Positions 41,862-49,665 of a stretch of DNA of 64,000 nt are shown here, in pieces (within the stretch, counting starts at the first letter, position 1; the number at the start of each line of letters is the position of its first letter). The translations under genes and the position numbers were made by a program. The stretch is taken from contig OZ244212.1 of the NCBI GenBank assembly GCA_965216695.1, forward strand, positions 2,480,001 through 2,544,000, written 5' to 3'. Source of the stretch: G965216695 sp965216695. Lineage in GTDB: Bacteria; Pseudomonadota; Gammaproteobacteria; Pseudomonadales; Azotimanducaceae. The notes under the pieces were generated by a model. The model did not search any database and was not told the DNA's origin. It saw nothing but the letters and a program-made list of their open reading frames with translations.

Positions 41862-44294
41862 TTAAACGTCCAGGTTCACGACCGAAAGCGCGTTGTCTTC
41901 AATAAACTCGCGCCGCGGCTCCACCTGATCGCCCATCAATGTGGTGAACATCTGATCCGCAGCAATCGCGTCGTCGATCGTTACCTGCAGCATTCGCCGA
42001 ACATCGGGATCCATCGTCGTGTTCCAAAGCTGGTCGGGATTCATCTCCCCAAGACCCTTGTAACGCTGAATGTCCACACCCCGGCGCGCCTCACCAAGCA
42101 GCCAGTCGAGTGCCTGCACGAAGGCGGTTACATCCGCCCGGCGCTCGCCACGCTGCACGTAGGCTCCCTCTTCGATCAAGCCGTCCAGCTGTTCGCCCAT
42201 GTCCACAATGGCGCGATAGTCCGGGCTCTGGAAGAACCGCGGCGTCAACACAATACGCTCACTGATCCCTTTCACCGGTAGGTGCACCACCGGTTGCTGG
42301 TGGCCATCGTCATCCGGCAGCAGCTCGACCCGCGGCGTTGGGAGCGTCCCGTCGTCCAGCTTCCGTGCCAGATCACCGGCCCAGACCTGCATTGCTGCAG
42401 CGTCCTGCAACATCGTTTGTGAAACGGGTGCCATTCGCACGAGCATCTCTGTCAGTTCAGTGGGGTGCGTACGTGCCACCTTGTTCAATCGTTGACGTAG
42501 CTCCGCATACTGCGTAACCAGCTGCTCGAGCGCGACATCCTCAATCGGCGGCGCCTCCGCGGTCAGGTGCAGCTTCGAACCCTCGAGCGCAAGCTGCCTG
42601 AAGTACTGGTCCAGCTCCGTGTCATCCTTTACGTATCGTTCCTGGCGTCCCTTTTTCACCTTGTATAGAGGCGGCTGCGCAATGAAAACGTGACCGCGCT
42701 CAATCAACTCGGGCATCTGGCGAAAGAAGAACGTAAGCAACAGCGTACGGATATGCGAGCCGTCCACGTCGGCGTCCGTCATGATGATGACAGAATGATA
42801 TCTAAGTTTGTCTGGGTCGAATTCGTCACGCCCGATACCACAACCCAGAGCAGTCACCAGCGTGCCCACTTCGTTGGACGACAACATCTTGTCGAACCGC
42901 GCCTTCTCGACGTTCAGAATCTTGCCCCGCAGCGGCAGAATCGCTTGCGTTCGTCGGTCGCGGCCCTGTTTCGCGGATCCACCGGCGGAATCACCCTCCA
43001 CCAGATAAAGCTCCGAGAGCGCCGGATCCTTTTCCTGGCAATCCGCGAGTTTTCCCGGCAAGCCCGCAACATCCAATGCGCCTTTGCGACGCGTCATTTC
43101 CCGAGCTTTCCGGGCCGCCTCACGCGCACGCGCCGCCTCGATCATCTTGTTCACAACCACCCGGGCATCCTGCGGATTTTCGTCCAGATATTGATTAAAA
43201 TACTTGCCTAACTCTTGCTCGACCGCCGGCTTGACCTCGCTGGACACCAACTTGTCCTTTGTCTGGGACGAAAACTTGGGCTCCGGCACCTTGACCGAGA
43301 TAACCGCCGTAAGCCCTTCCCGCGAGTCATCCCCAGTGGTGGACACCTGCGCCTTCTTCAACAGCTCTTCGCGTTCGATGTAGCCGTTCAGCGTGCGCGT
43401 TAACGCCGAACGAAACCCAGCCAGGTGCGTGCCGCCGTCGCCTTGCGGGATGTTGTTGGTGTAGGCATACACCTGCTCCTGGAATCCGTCATTCCACTGG
43501 AACGCGACTTCCACCCCGATGCCATCCTCGTCGCGGCGATGATTGAAGTGAAAAATGGAATTGATCGTAGTCTTGTTGCGATTCAGATACTCCACAAACG
43601 ACATCAGCCCGCCCTCATAGAGGAACGACGCATCTTTTTCCGTCCGCTCGTCCGTCAGCGTGATCTGCACGCCGGAATTCAAAAACGCAAGCTCTCGGAG
43701 GCGTTTTGCGAGCACTTCGTAGTCGAACTCGATGACACCAAAGGTGCCGCTCGATGGACGGAAATAGCATTCGGTGCCGCGGTCGTCTGCGTCGCCGATC
43801 TCGCGCATGGGCGCTTCCGGCACGCCGTTACGGTAGATCTGCTGGTGGGTCTTGCCGTCTCGGCGCACTGTCAGGCGCAATTCATCCGACAACGCATTTA
43901 CTACCGACACGCCCACGCCGTGTAGGCCGCCAGACACCTTGTAACTGTTGTGATCGAACTTCCCGCCCGCGTGGAGCGTCGTCATGATGACTTCGGCTGC
44001 TGAAACCCCTTCCTCCGGGTGTATGTCGACCGGAATGCCGCGACCGTTATCGCGTACGGTTACGGCTTCTTCCGCGTGAATGATCACGTCTATCCGGTCG
44101 CAATGGCCAGCGAGCGACTCATCGATGGCGTTGTCTACAAGCTCCTGGACCATGTGGTGCAGCCCGGTGCCGTCTTCGGTGTCCCCGATGTACATCCCGG
44201 GCCGCTTTCGGACCGCATCCAGGCCCTTGAGAACCTTGATATTCCTGGAATCGTAGGTTTCGTCGTCCCCACCGGGCGGCTGAGTTTCGGACAT
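41862..44294 (-). CDS. gyrB: DNA gyrase subunit B
   Basis: 810 residues, about the E. coli length, so it includes the insertion in the TOPRIM half typical of gammaproteobacteria. The ATPase domain has ELVDNAIDESLAGHCD, VRDNGRGIPVDIHP and GGLHGVGVSVVNAL. The TOPRIM domain has YLVEGDSAGGSAKQGRDRRTQAILPLRGKI and IIMTDADVDGSHIRTLLLTFF. The C-terminal QRYKGLGEMNPDQLWNTTM is diagnostic for GyrB. It introduces negative supercoils with GyrA. It lies downstream of recF with a 146-base gap that contains parS. Confidence 0.98.
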   Translation of the reverse strand: MSETQPPGGDDETYDSRNIKVLKGLDAVRKRPGMYIGDTEDGTGLHHMVQELVDNAIDESLAGHCDRIDVIIHAEEAVTVRDNGRGIPVDIHPEEGVSAAEVIMTTLHAGGKFDHNSYKVSGGLHGVGVSVVNALSDELRLTVRRDGKTHQQIYRNGVPEAPMREIGDADDRGTECYFRPSSGTFGVIEFDYEVLAKRLRELAFLNSGVQITLTDERTEKDASFLYEGGLMSFVEYLNRNKTTINSIFHFNHRRDEDGIGVEVAFQWNDGFQEQVYAYTNNIPQGDGGTHLAGFRSALTRTLNGYIEREELLKKAQVSTTGDDSREGLTAVISVKVPEPKFSSQTKDKLVSSEVKPAVEQELGKYFNQYLDENPQDARVVVNKMIEAARAREAARKAREMTRRKGALDVAGLPGKLADCQEKDPALSELYLVEGDSAGGSAKQGRDRRTQAILPLRGKILNVEKARFDKMLSSNEVGTLVTALGCGIGRDEFDPDKLRYHSVIIMTDADVDGSHIRTLLLTFFFRQMPELIERGHVFIAQPPLYKVKKGRQERYVKDDTELDQYFRQLALEGSKLHLTAEAPPIEDVALEQLVTQYAELRQRLNKVARTHPTELTEMLVRMAPVSQTMLQDAAAMQVWAGDLARKLDDGTLPTPRVELLPDDDGHQQPVVHLPVKGISERIVLTPRFFQSPDYRAIVDMGEQLDGLIEEGAYVQRGERRADVTAFVQALDWLLGEARRGVDIQRYKGLGEMNPDQLWNTTMDPDVRRMLQVTIDDAIAADQMFTTLMGDQVEPRREFIEDNALSVVNLDV

Positions 44295-44406
44295 AGACTT
44301 ACTTCACTCTCATCAAATAACGCGTTCAAGTCACCGCGCACGCCACTGGAGTCGCCACATCATGACGCTCAGGGGCCCTCAATCTGGACGGCTGCCGGCA
44401 TCCTGG

Positions 44407-44422
44407 TGTTTCACGTGAAACA
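44407..44422. promoter_or_regulatory. parS site 1
   Basis: TGTTTCACGTGAAACA is a perfect 16-base match to the near-universal bacterial parS palindrome bound by ParB. It lies in the gap between recF and gyrB, about 4 kb from oriC. ParA and ParB are encoded at 55757-57583. Confidence 0.93.
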
Positions 44423-44440
44423 GCGTTGCCGGCGATCTGC

Positions 44441-45775
44441 TCACGAGCTCCGGGCAATCTCGCCCTGTTTCACGTGAAACACTCGATAGCGATCACCGGA
44501 GAACGGCCCATCTGCCAGCCCACGAGTCGCGGTCGCCAGAATCTGGCAGCCAAGCGCGTCCAGGTGCCGAAATAGCCTCGCGTTGTGCTCGTCGTCCAAT
44601 TCGGCGCCGAGATCATCGATCAGAAACACCGCGCCACCCGTATGCGTCAACAACAGCTCCATCAGCGAAACGTTCATTGCAAGAGCAACGAGCTTTCCCT
44701 GGCCTCGAGAAAGGACGGAACTCGCTGACAGATCGTGGGTTCGGATTGCGATGTCCGCCCGATGCGGACCTGCGCCGGTAAACCCCGATTTTACATCGCG
44801 AACCAGGCTTTCTCCCAGCACTTTCGACAGCTCTGATTGGTACGTATTCGCGGATTCAGCGCGTGCGTCCGCAGCACGTTGGTCCAGCGAAACCGAGGGC
44901 CAACCTGGACGGTAATCGAGTGACACCTCGAGTTCTGGCGCAAGACCCTCCAGCTGTTCCGTGAACGCCTGCTGCAGACTGCGCACGAACTGCATCCGCA
45001 TGGTGGATACACGACCCCCGGCATCGGCCAGTTCACGTGTCCACGGCGCCAGCTCTCGCGAAAGCCCTGCCGACACTGCCTGCTCACGGGCGTCCGCGGA
45101 AGCCTCCGCGTCGACCACGGGCTCATCGGCTACCCAGCTTCGACCGTCCTCCCGCTCGACCGAGGTCTCTTCTTCTGAGTCGTCCACACCGTCCGGAAGC
45201 GCCTGAAACATTCCGCCGTCCGGCGTACTCTCCTCAGGCTTCTGCGCGTGCACGCCCACGCCCTTTGCCTGTCTCAACAGCGCATTTCGATGCTTCAACG
45301 CCTGCAAAAAGCCCTGCAGCGCTCCGAGGTAACCGGGTTCCACGTGAAACATCGCCCAATCCAGCCACGACCGGCGCAGTTTCGGTTCGCCGAAAACGAG
45401 TTGCCCCACGTCAGGAAGCACCAACTGCAACGGCAAAAGCCGCGCAACGTTAGAAAGCTTGCGCTCCGGCGCGCCATCTACACGAAATTCCGGACCACGC
45501 GAACCCCGCACGCGCTGGACACCGAGCCTGCGATCTATGCCATTTACATCAACGGCTGCGCGCACCACCAACGACTCCTCGCCATGCCGGATGAGCGAAC
45601 CTACCTGAGATGAACGAAAGGATTTTCCCCGCGCGAGAATATGTACGGCTTCCAGCACAGCGGTCTTACCGGCGCCGTTATCACCCACAAAGAGGTTCAG
45701 ACCGGGACCGAACGACAGTTCGGTAGAACGAATGTTGCGGACATTCTCGATCCAGAGGCGACGGAGCGAGGCCAT
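44441..45775 (-). CDS. recF: DNA replication and repair protein RecF
   Basis: 444 residues, roughly 85 longer than E. coli RecF. The ABC-type ATPase parts are intact: Walker A GDNGAGKTAVLEA (31-43), signature LSRGQGKLVAL and Walker B VFLIDDLGAELD. RecF with RecO and RecR loads RecA at gaps. The extra length is mostly one acidic, low-complexity insert at about residues 171-237 (for example DGVDDSEEETSVERED), placed between helix KHRNALLRQ and the LSRELAPW strand where relatives have only a few residues. Two parS sites lie within its coding sequence. It is downstream of dnaN by 22 bases. Confidence 0.95.
   Translation of the reverse strand: MASLRRLWIENVRNIRSTELSFGPGLNLFVGDNGAGKTAVLEAVHILARGKSFRSSQVGSLIRHGEESLVVRAAVDVNGIDRRLGVQRVRGSRGPEFRVDGAPERKLSNVARLLPLQLVLPDVGQLVFGEPKLRRSWLDWAMFHVEPGYLGALQGFLQALKHRNALLRQAKGVGVHAQKPEESTPDGGMFQALPDGVDDSEEETSVEREDGRSWVADEPVVDAEASADAREQAVSAGLSRELAPWTRELADAGGRVSTMRMQFVRSLQQAFTEQLEGLAPELEVSLDYRPGWPSVSLDQRAADARAESANTYQSELSKVLGESLVRDVKSGFTGAGPHRADIAIRTHDLSASSVLSRGQGKLVALAMNVSLMELLLTHTGGAVFLIDDLGAELDDEHNARLFRHLDALGCQILATATRGLADGPFSGDRYRVFHVKQGEIARSS
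44466..44481. promoter_or_regulatory. parS site 2, inside the 3' end of recF
   Basis: A second perfect TGTTTCACGTGAAACA, 59 bases from site 1. It is within the last codons of recF, where it encodes the VFHVKQ part of the RecF C-terminus. The protein tail here has therefore been adapted to carry the site, or is tolerant to it. Confidence 0.93.
45336..45351. promoter_or_regulatory. parS-like site 3, inside recF
   Basis: GGTTCCACGTGAAACA matches the parS consensus TGTTNCACGTGAAACA except for the first base. It lies in recF over codons for MFHVEP (residues 142-147). As a one-off-consensus site it is likely to bind ParB but more weakly. Confidence 0.75.
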
Positions 45776-45797
45776 CCGCGGCGTCAGAGCCGTGCGG

Positions 45798-46901
45798 TCA
45801 GAGCCGCATAGGCATCACGACATACACTGCATTGTCGTCGCCTGCACTCTCGATCAGCACGCTGCTGTTCGTGTCCGTGAGCGTCAGCGTCACGCTGTCG
45901 TTCGAGATCGCCGCCATCACGTCCAGCAGATAACCAACGTTGAATCCGATTTCAAGACTGGTGCCAGCGTAATCGACCGGCACTTCTTCTTCCGCTTCCT
46001 CCTGCTCCGGATTGTTTGCCTGTATAGTCAACGAATCTTCCGAAAGCATCAGTCGCACACCGCGATATTTCTCATTCGACAGAATGGCGGCCCGCTGAAA
46101 GCCTTGTCGTATGGTCTCCCGGTCGGCTTGCACGACCAGGTCACCGCCTTTGGGAATCACCTTGTCGTAATCTGGGAATTTTCCGTCAATCAACTTGGTG
46201 GTTAATTGAAAGCCACTGCACGCGACGCGCAAGTGATTGTCCGCGAGGTACACGGTAGCTTCCTCGTCACCGTCATCAAGCACCCGACCCAACTCGAGCA
46301 CGCCCTTGCGCGGCACAATCGCCTGTCGTCGACCACTGCCACGAGCACCACCCTCCATCGTGCACATCGCGAGTCGATGGCCATCCGTAGCGACGGTGCG
46401 GATGTAGCCATCCGCCAGCTCGAACAGCATGCCGTTCAGAAAGTATCGAACATCCTGCTGCGCCATTGAAAATGCAACGCGATCCAGAAGCTCATTGAGC
46501 TGCTCGCGCGGCACGTTGAGTTCCACATCGCCTGGGGACGACTCCAGCTGCGGGAATTCTGAGGCCGGCAGCGTAGCCAGACTGAACCGGCTTCTACCCG
46601 ACCGAACGTTCGCTTTGGAGTCTTTGGTCTCTACAGACACCTTGGCGCCCTCGGGGAGCGATCGGCATATGTCAGACAGCTTGCGGGCAGGAATGGTGAT
46701 CTCGCCCGGGCGCTCCACATCTGCGCCGTCCACGTCTGCCCGCAATTCCACTTCGAGGTCGGTGCCTGTCAGCGTCAACCGGCCGTCCGCAGCGCTAACC
46801 AGCACGTTGGACAGAACCGGCAGCGTCTGCCGGCGTTCCACCACGCCGGTCACCAGCTGCAACGGACGCAGCAGCGTTTCTCGATCAATGCTGAACTTCA
46901 T
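45798..46901 (-). CDS. dnaN: DNA polymerase III beta sliding clamp
   Basis: 367 residues, the standard size, with three repeated clamp folds. MKFSIDRETLLRPLQLVTGVVERRQTLPVL opens the first; VLVSAADGRLTLTGTDLEVEL and DVRYFLNGMLFELADGYIRTVATDGHRLAM are well conserved. The C-terminus is NDNAVYVVMPMRL-type (DDNAVYVVMPMRL), which closes the protein-binding pocket as in E. coli. It lies between dnaA (51 bases upstream) and recF. Confidence 0.98.
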   Translation of the reverse strand: MKFSIDRETLLRPLQLVTGVVERRQTLPVLSNVLVSAADGRLTLTGTDLEVELRADVDGADVERPGEITIPARKLSDICRSLPEGAKVSVETKDSKANVRSGRSRFSLATLPASEFPQLESSPGDVELNVPREQLNELLDRVAFSMAQQDVRYFLNGMLFELADGYIRTVATDGHRLAMCTMEGGARGSGRRQAIVPRKGVLELGRVLDDGDEEATVYLADNHLRVACSGFQLTTKLIDGKFPDYDKVIPKGGDLVVQADRETIRQGFQRAAILSNEKYRGVRLMLSEDSLTIQANNPEQEEAEEEVPVDYAGTSLEIGFNVGYLLDVMAAISNDSVTLTLTDTNSSVLIESAGDDNAVYVVMPMRL

Positions 46902-46952
46902 GCGTACAACTCTCGGCTGGTACCCGGCGACGCATCCGGCGGTCGAGCGGGA

Positions 46953-48266
46953 TTAGCTGTTGAGCAACCGGTTCAGGTTGCGGTAGTCCTCCGCAACGTC
47001 CGCGGTCGCATCCTTCAATTCGGCAATCTTCCGGCACGCGTGTATCACCGTCGAGTGATCGCGACCGCCAAATGCCTCACCGATCTCCGGGTACGAATGT
47101 TTGGTGAGTTCTTTGGCCAGGTACATCGCCATCTGCCGGGGGCGGGCGATGGTGCGGTTGCGCCGTCGCGACAGAATATCGGAAATTCTAATCTTGTAGT
47201 ACTCGGCCACCGTTTTCTGAATGTTCGGAATGCTCACCTGGCGGCCCTGAATGACGAACAGATCCCGAAGAACGCGGCCCACCTGATCCACCGTAATCCG
47301 GCTACCCGTGAAACGCGCATTGGCGATCACGCGTCGGAGCGCACCTTCCAGTTCACGCACGTTGCTGCGAATGCGTTCGGCAATGAAAAACGCCACGGCC
47401 GGGTCTAAAGGCATGCCCTCGGCTTCGGCTTTCTTCATCAGAATGGCTACGCGCGTTTCGAGCTCGGGTGGGCCCATCTCCACCGTCAGGCCCCAAACGA
47501 AACGGCTCTGAAGCCGCTCTTCCAGTCCCTCGATCTCGCGCGGGTACCGGTCGCACGTCAGCACCATCTGGTGACCACGCTCAAGCAGCGAGTTGAACAC
47601 GTGAAAAAATTCTTCCTGCGAGCGCAGTTTCTTCGCGAAGAACTGAATGTCGTCGATCAGCAGCGCATCGACGCTGCGGTAGAACTGCACAAACCGGTCC
47701 ATCGAACCTTCGCGCAGTGCGGTTACCATGTCCTGCACGAAACGCTGCGAGTGCAGATACACCACCTGTGCATTCGGCACCTGCGCAGACACGTAGTTGC
47801 CCACGGCGTGCATCAGGTGCGTTTTGCCGAGGCCCACGCCTCCGTACAACAGCAGCGGGTTGTACGTCCGACCCGCATTTTCGGCCACCTGAAGCGCCGC
47901 TGCTTTCGCAATTTCGTTGGATTTTCCTTCCACGAAGGTGTCGAACGTGAAGTCGGTGATGAGTTTGTTCGGCACGCGCTCGCGTTCTACCCGTTTGGGC
48001 GGTGGCGCTTCCAGTTCCTCCGCACGTCCGATCGTCAGATCCACCTCGTGCGCGTCGTCGGGCTCGCTCACCTGATCGAGCAGCTCGCGAATGCGTTCAA
48101 GGTACATGTCCTCCACTTCATTTTGCGCGTAGCGGTTTGGTGCATAAAGGCGCATTACGCCGCCTTCGTAATTCACCTGCAGCGGACGTATCCAGGTGTT
48201 GTATTCGTCACAGGAAAGTTCGTCCTTGAGGCGATCGAGGCATCGCTCCCAAACAGTACCAGTCAA
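46953..48266 (-). CDS. dnaA: Chromosomal replication initiator DnaA
   Basis: 437 residues from TTG 48266. Domain I is MTGTVWERCLDRLKDELSCDEYNTWIRPLQ; the AAA+ domain has Walker A GGVGLGKTHLMHAVG (142-156), Walker B ALLIDDIQFF and the arginine-finger region LQSRFVWGL; the C-terminal helix-turn-helix recognises DnaA boxes through FGGRDHSTVIHACRKI. The linker domain II is short, giving a smaller protein than E. coli DnaA (467). The upstream gap is oriC. A -10-like TAGAAT lies at 48339-48344. Confidence 0.98.
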   Translation of the reverse strand: MTGTVWERCLDRLKDELSCDEYNTWIRPLQVNYEGGVMRLYAPNRYAQNEVEDMYLERIRELLDQVSEPDDAHEVDLTIGRAEELEAPPPKRVERERVPNKLITDFTFDTFVEGKSNEIAKAAALQVAENAGRTYNPLLLYGGVGLGKTHLMHAVGNYVSAQVPNAQVVYLHSQRFVQDMVTALREGSMDRFVQFYRSVDALLIDDIQFFAKKLRSQEEFFHVFNSLLERGHQMVLTCDRYPREIEGLEERLQSRFVWGLTVEMGPPELETRVAILMKKAEAEGMPLDPAVAFFIAERIRSNVRELEGALRRVIANARFTGSRITVDQVGRVLRDLFVIQGRQVSIPNIQKTVAEYYKIRISDILSRRRNRTIARPRQMAMYLAKELTKHSYPEIGEAFGGRDHSTVIHACRKIAELKDATADVAEDYRNLNRLLNS

Positions 48267-48332
48267 GATGTGTCCCCCGAGGAGAAGCAGTGAATGCTTG
48301 TTTGTAGATATCGGGTAGTGAGCACCCGTTTT

Positions 48333-48344
48333 GGCGGCATTCTA
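48333..48344 (-). promoter_or_regulatory. Possible dnaA promoter -10 with GC-rich discriminator
   Basis: On the minus strand TAGAATGCCGCC gives a good -10 (TAGAAT) and a GC-rich discriminator. No good -35 lies 16-18 bases upstream (AGCCAA at 17). The same 12 bases occur in the rpmH promoter at 48699-48710, which supports it as a real element. Confidence 0.45.
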
Positions 48345-48382
48345 GCCAGCTTTCAAAAGCGTTGGCTACGCAGTTTTCAAAA

Positions 48383-48691
48383 CTTGTTGTATCGATTTTT
48401 TTATCAACAAGGATTTCAAAAACTTAAAACGCTACATCGCGAACCACACGCAACATTTCATCGTCACGCAATTGTGATCAACCTGGGGAAAAAACTGTGG
48501 ATAAGATTTTTCGCACATTTCATCAAGTGAAAACCCATCAGTAACCAAGGTGTTTTCCACATCTATTCCGAGCGGAAAACCTACCGCGAATTCAGACAGT
48601 TAACCTCGTTCTCCACAGAACCTGCGGCCTTCAACAAACAACAACGAACAAATATTTCTATAAATACTCTATTAATTGACACTGTGGACAG
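48383..48691. other. Putative chromosomal origin of replication (oriC)
   Basis: The dnaA-rpmH gap is the classical origin site. It holds a perfect DnaA box TGTGGATAA at 48496-48504 (TTATCCACA on the minus strand), one-mismatch boxes TTATCAACA at 48411-48419 and TTTTCCACA at 48553-48561, and weaker TTCTCCACA at 48609-48617 and TGTGGACAG at 48683-48691. An A+T-rich stretch at about 48383-48430 is a candidate unwinding element. No coding sequence is supported in 48267-48793. Confidence 0.8.
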
Positions 48692-48704
48692 CCGTTCATA
48701 GAAT
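48676..48704 (+). promoter_or_regulatory. rpmH promoter
   Basis: TTGACA (48676-48681), a 17-base spacer and TAGAAT (48699-48704) make a near-consensus sigma-70 promoter. It is followed by a GC-rich discriminator GCCGCC, typical of stringently controlled ribosomal promoters. Transcription should start near 48712, about 80 bases before rpmH. Confidence 0.8.
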
Positions 48705-48793
48705 GCCGCCCCCTTGCGCCAGCACTGTCTCGGCGGTCGGGAGCAGCGGTCGCGCGAACGCGAGGCGAGCAGGGTCAGAACGAGGAAAAGAGC

Positions 48794-48928
48794 ATGAAAA
48801 GAACCTTTCAGCCAAGCAATCTGAAGCGCAAACGCACGCACGGATTCCGAGCGCGGATGGCAACGAAAAACGGTCGGAAGATCATCAATGCTCGTCGAGC
48901 TCGGGGCCGTAAGCGCCTGACCGTTTGA
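48794..48928 (+). CDS. rpmH: Ribosomal protein bL34
   Basis: 44 residues from ATG 48794 with GAGGAAAAG upstream. The sequence begins MKRTFQPSNLKRKRTHGF and ends RRARGRKRLTV, the full L34 protein of the large ribosomal subunit. It is strongly basic. Its stop codon overlaps the TTG start of rnpA as TTGA. It heads the rpmH-rnpA-yidD-yidC run under the promoter at 48676-48704. Confidence 0.98.
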   Translation: MKRTFQPSNLKRKRTHGFRARMATKNGRKIINARRARGRKRLTV

Positions 48929-49380
48929 CATCTACCGGATACCCATTCGCTCGCGCACACAGGCTCACCCGGGCTGCGCAGTTCAATCGGGTACTTGGCC
49001 CACGCCGCACTCAGCGCCCACCTCCAGGGGACGATTCGTCCTCGGGAACATCGACTAGGCGACACCGTTTCAACCGCCGCACATTGCGAATGATCGCCGT
49101 ATCGAATACAACGTCATCGGCCCGGCTTGGAGTGGTTGTGGGCAAGCGAGCACTGCCACGTGCAGCCGACCGGAATCGGGCCAAACGCCGCGTGCGCGAG
49201 ACCTTCAGGGTCTTGCGGCCCGAACTGCCGCCGCTCGACATCGTTGTGATTGTCACCAGGGCGCCCGAGTCAGGCTGGCGGGACGAATTGACGCTGGGAT
49301 TTCGCGAGCTGGCGCGGCGGGCGGAAAGCGAGTCTGCGCAGCAGCACTCTGGACAGACAACTGAACAGAAAACAGACTGA
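48925..49380 (+). CDS. rnpA: Ribonuclease P protein component
   Basis: 151 residues from TTG 48925, which overlaps the rpmH stop. It supports the RNase P RNA in 5' processing of tRNA precursors. FARAHRLTRAAQFNRVL is the usual N-terminus and ADRNRAKRRVRETFRVL has the RNR motif helix. Between them lies an extra polar stretch of about 20 residues (RTQRPPPGDDSSSGTSTRR), so the protein is longer than the usual 115-130. The C-terminal tail is also polar and poorly conserved. Confidence 0.92.
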   Translation: MTSTGYPFARAHRLTRAAQFNRVLGPRRTQRPPPGDDSSSGTSTRRHRFNRRTLRMIAVSNTTSSARLGVVVGKRALPRAADRNRAKRRVRETFRVLRPELPPLDIVVIVTRAPESGWRDELTLGFRELARRAESESAQQHSGQTTEQKTD

Positions 49381-49389
49381 GGAGCCCCG

Positions 49390-49665
49390 ATGGTGCCGGC
49401 GGTTGCGCCCCAAACAGAGTCCCCGAGGGTTTCCTGGCCGGCGCGGTGTGCAATTGCCCTCATTCATGCGTACCGCCTGGTCGCGAGCCCGTGGCTCGGC
49501 GGCCAGTGTCGGTTTTATCCGACGTGCAGCCACTACGCGGAAGAAGCCATTGCGCGGCACGGTGTCGGCCGCGGGGTGTGGTTGGCACTCCAGCGCCTGA
49601 GTCGCTGTCACCCGTTTCATGCGGGTGGCGTGGACCCGGTGCCTGAGTCGGAGGCGCGATCGTGA
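49390..49665 (+). CDS. yidD: Membrane protein insertion efficiency factor YidD
   Basis: 91 residues. IALIHAYRLVASPWLGGQCRFYPTCSHYAEEAIARHG is the YidD signature, including the three conserved cysteines in CRFYPTCS and CHPFHAGG. It is a small membrane-associated protein that helps YidC-dependent insertion. It lies between rnpA and yidC, and its stop overlaps the yidC start as GTGA. Confidence 0.95.
   Translation: MVPAVAPQTESPRVSWPARCAIALIHAYRLVASPWLGGQCRFYPTCSHYAEEAIARHGVGRGVWLALQRLSRCHPFHAGGVDPVPESEARS

Noticed and set aside
41862..41900. Rho-independent terminator after gyrB
   Set aside because: Kept only as an inverted repeat: the stem is not G+C-rich and there is no clear T run in the gyrB direction.
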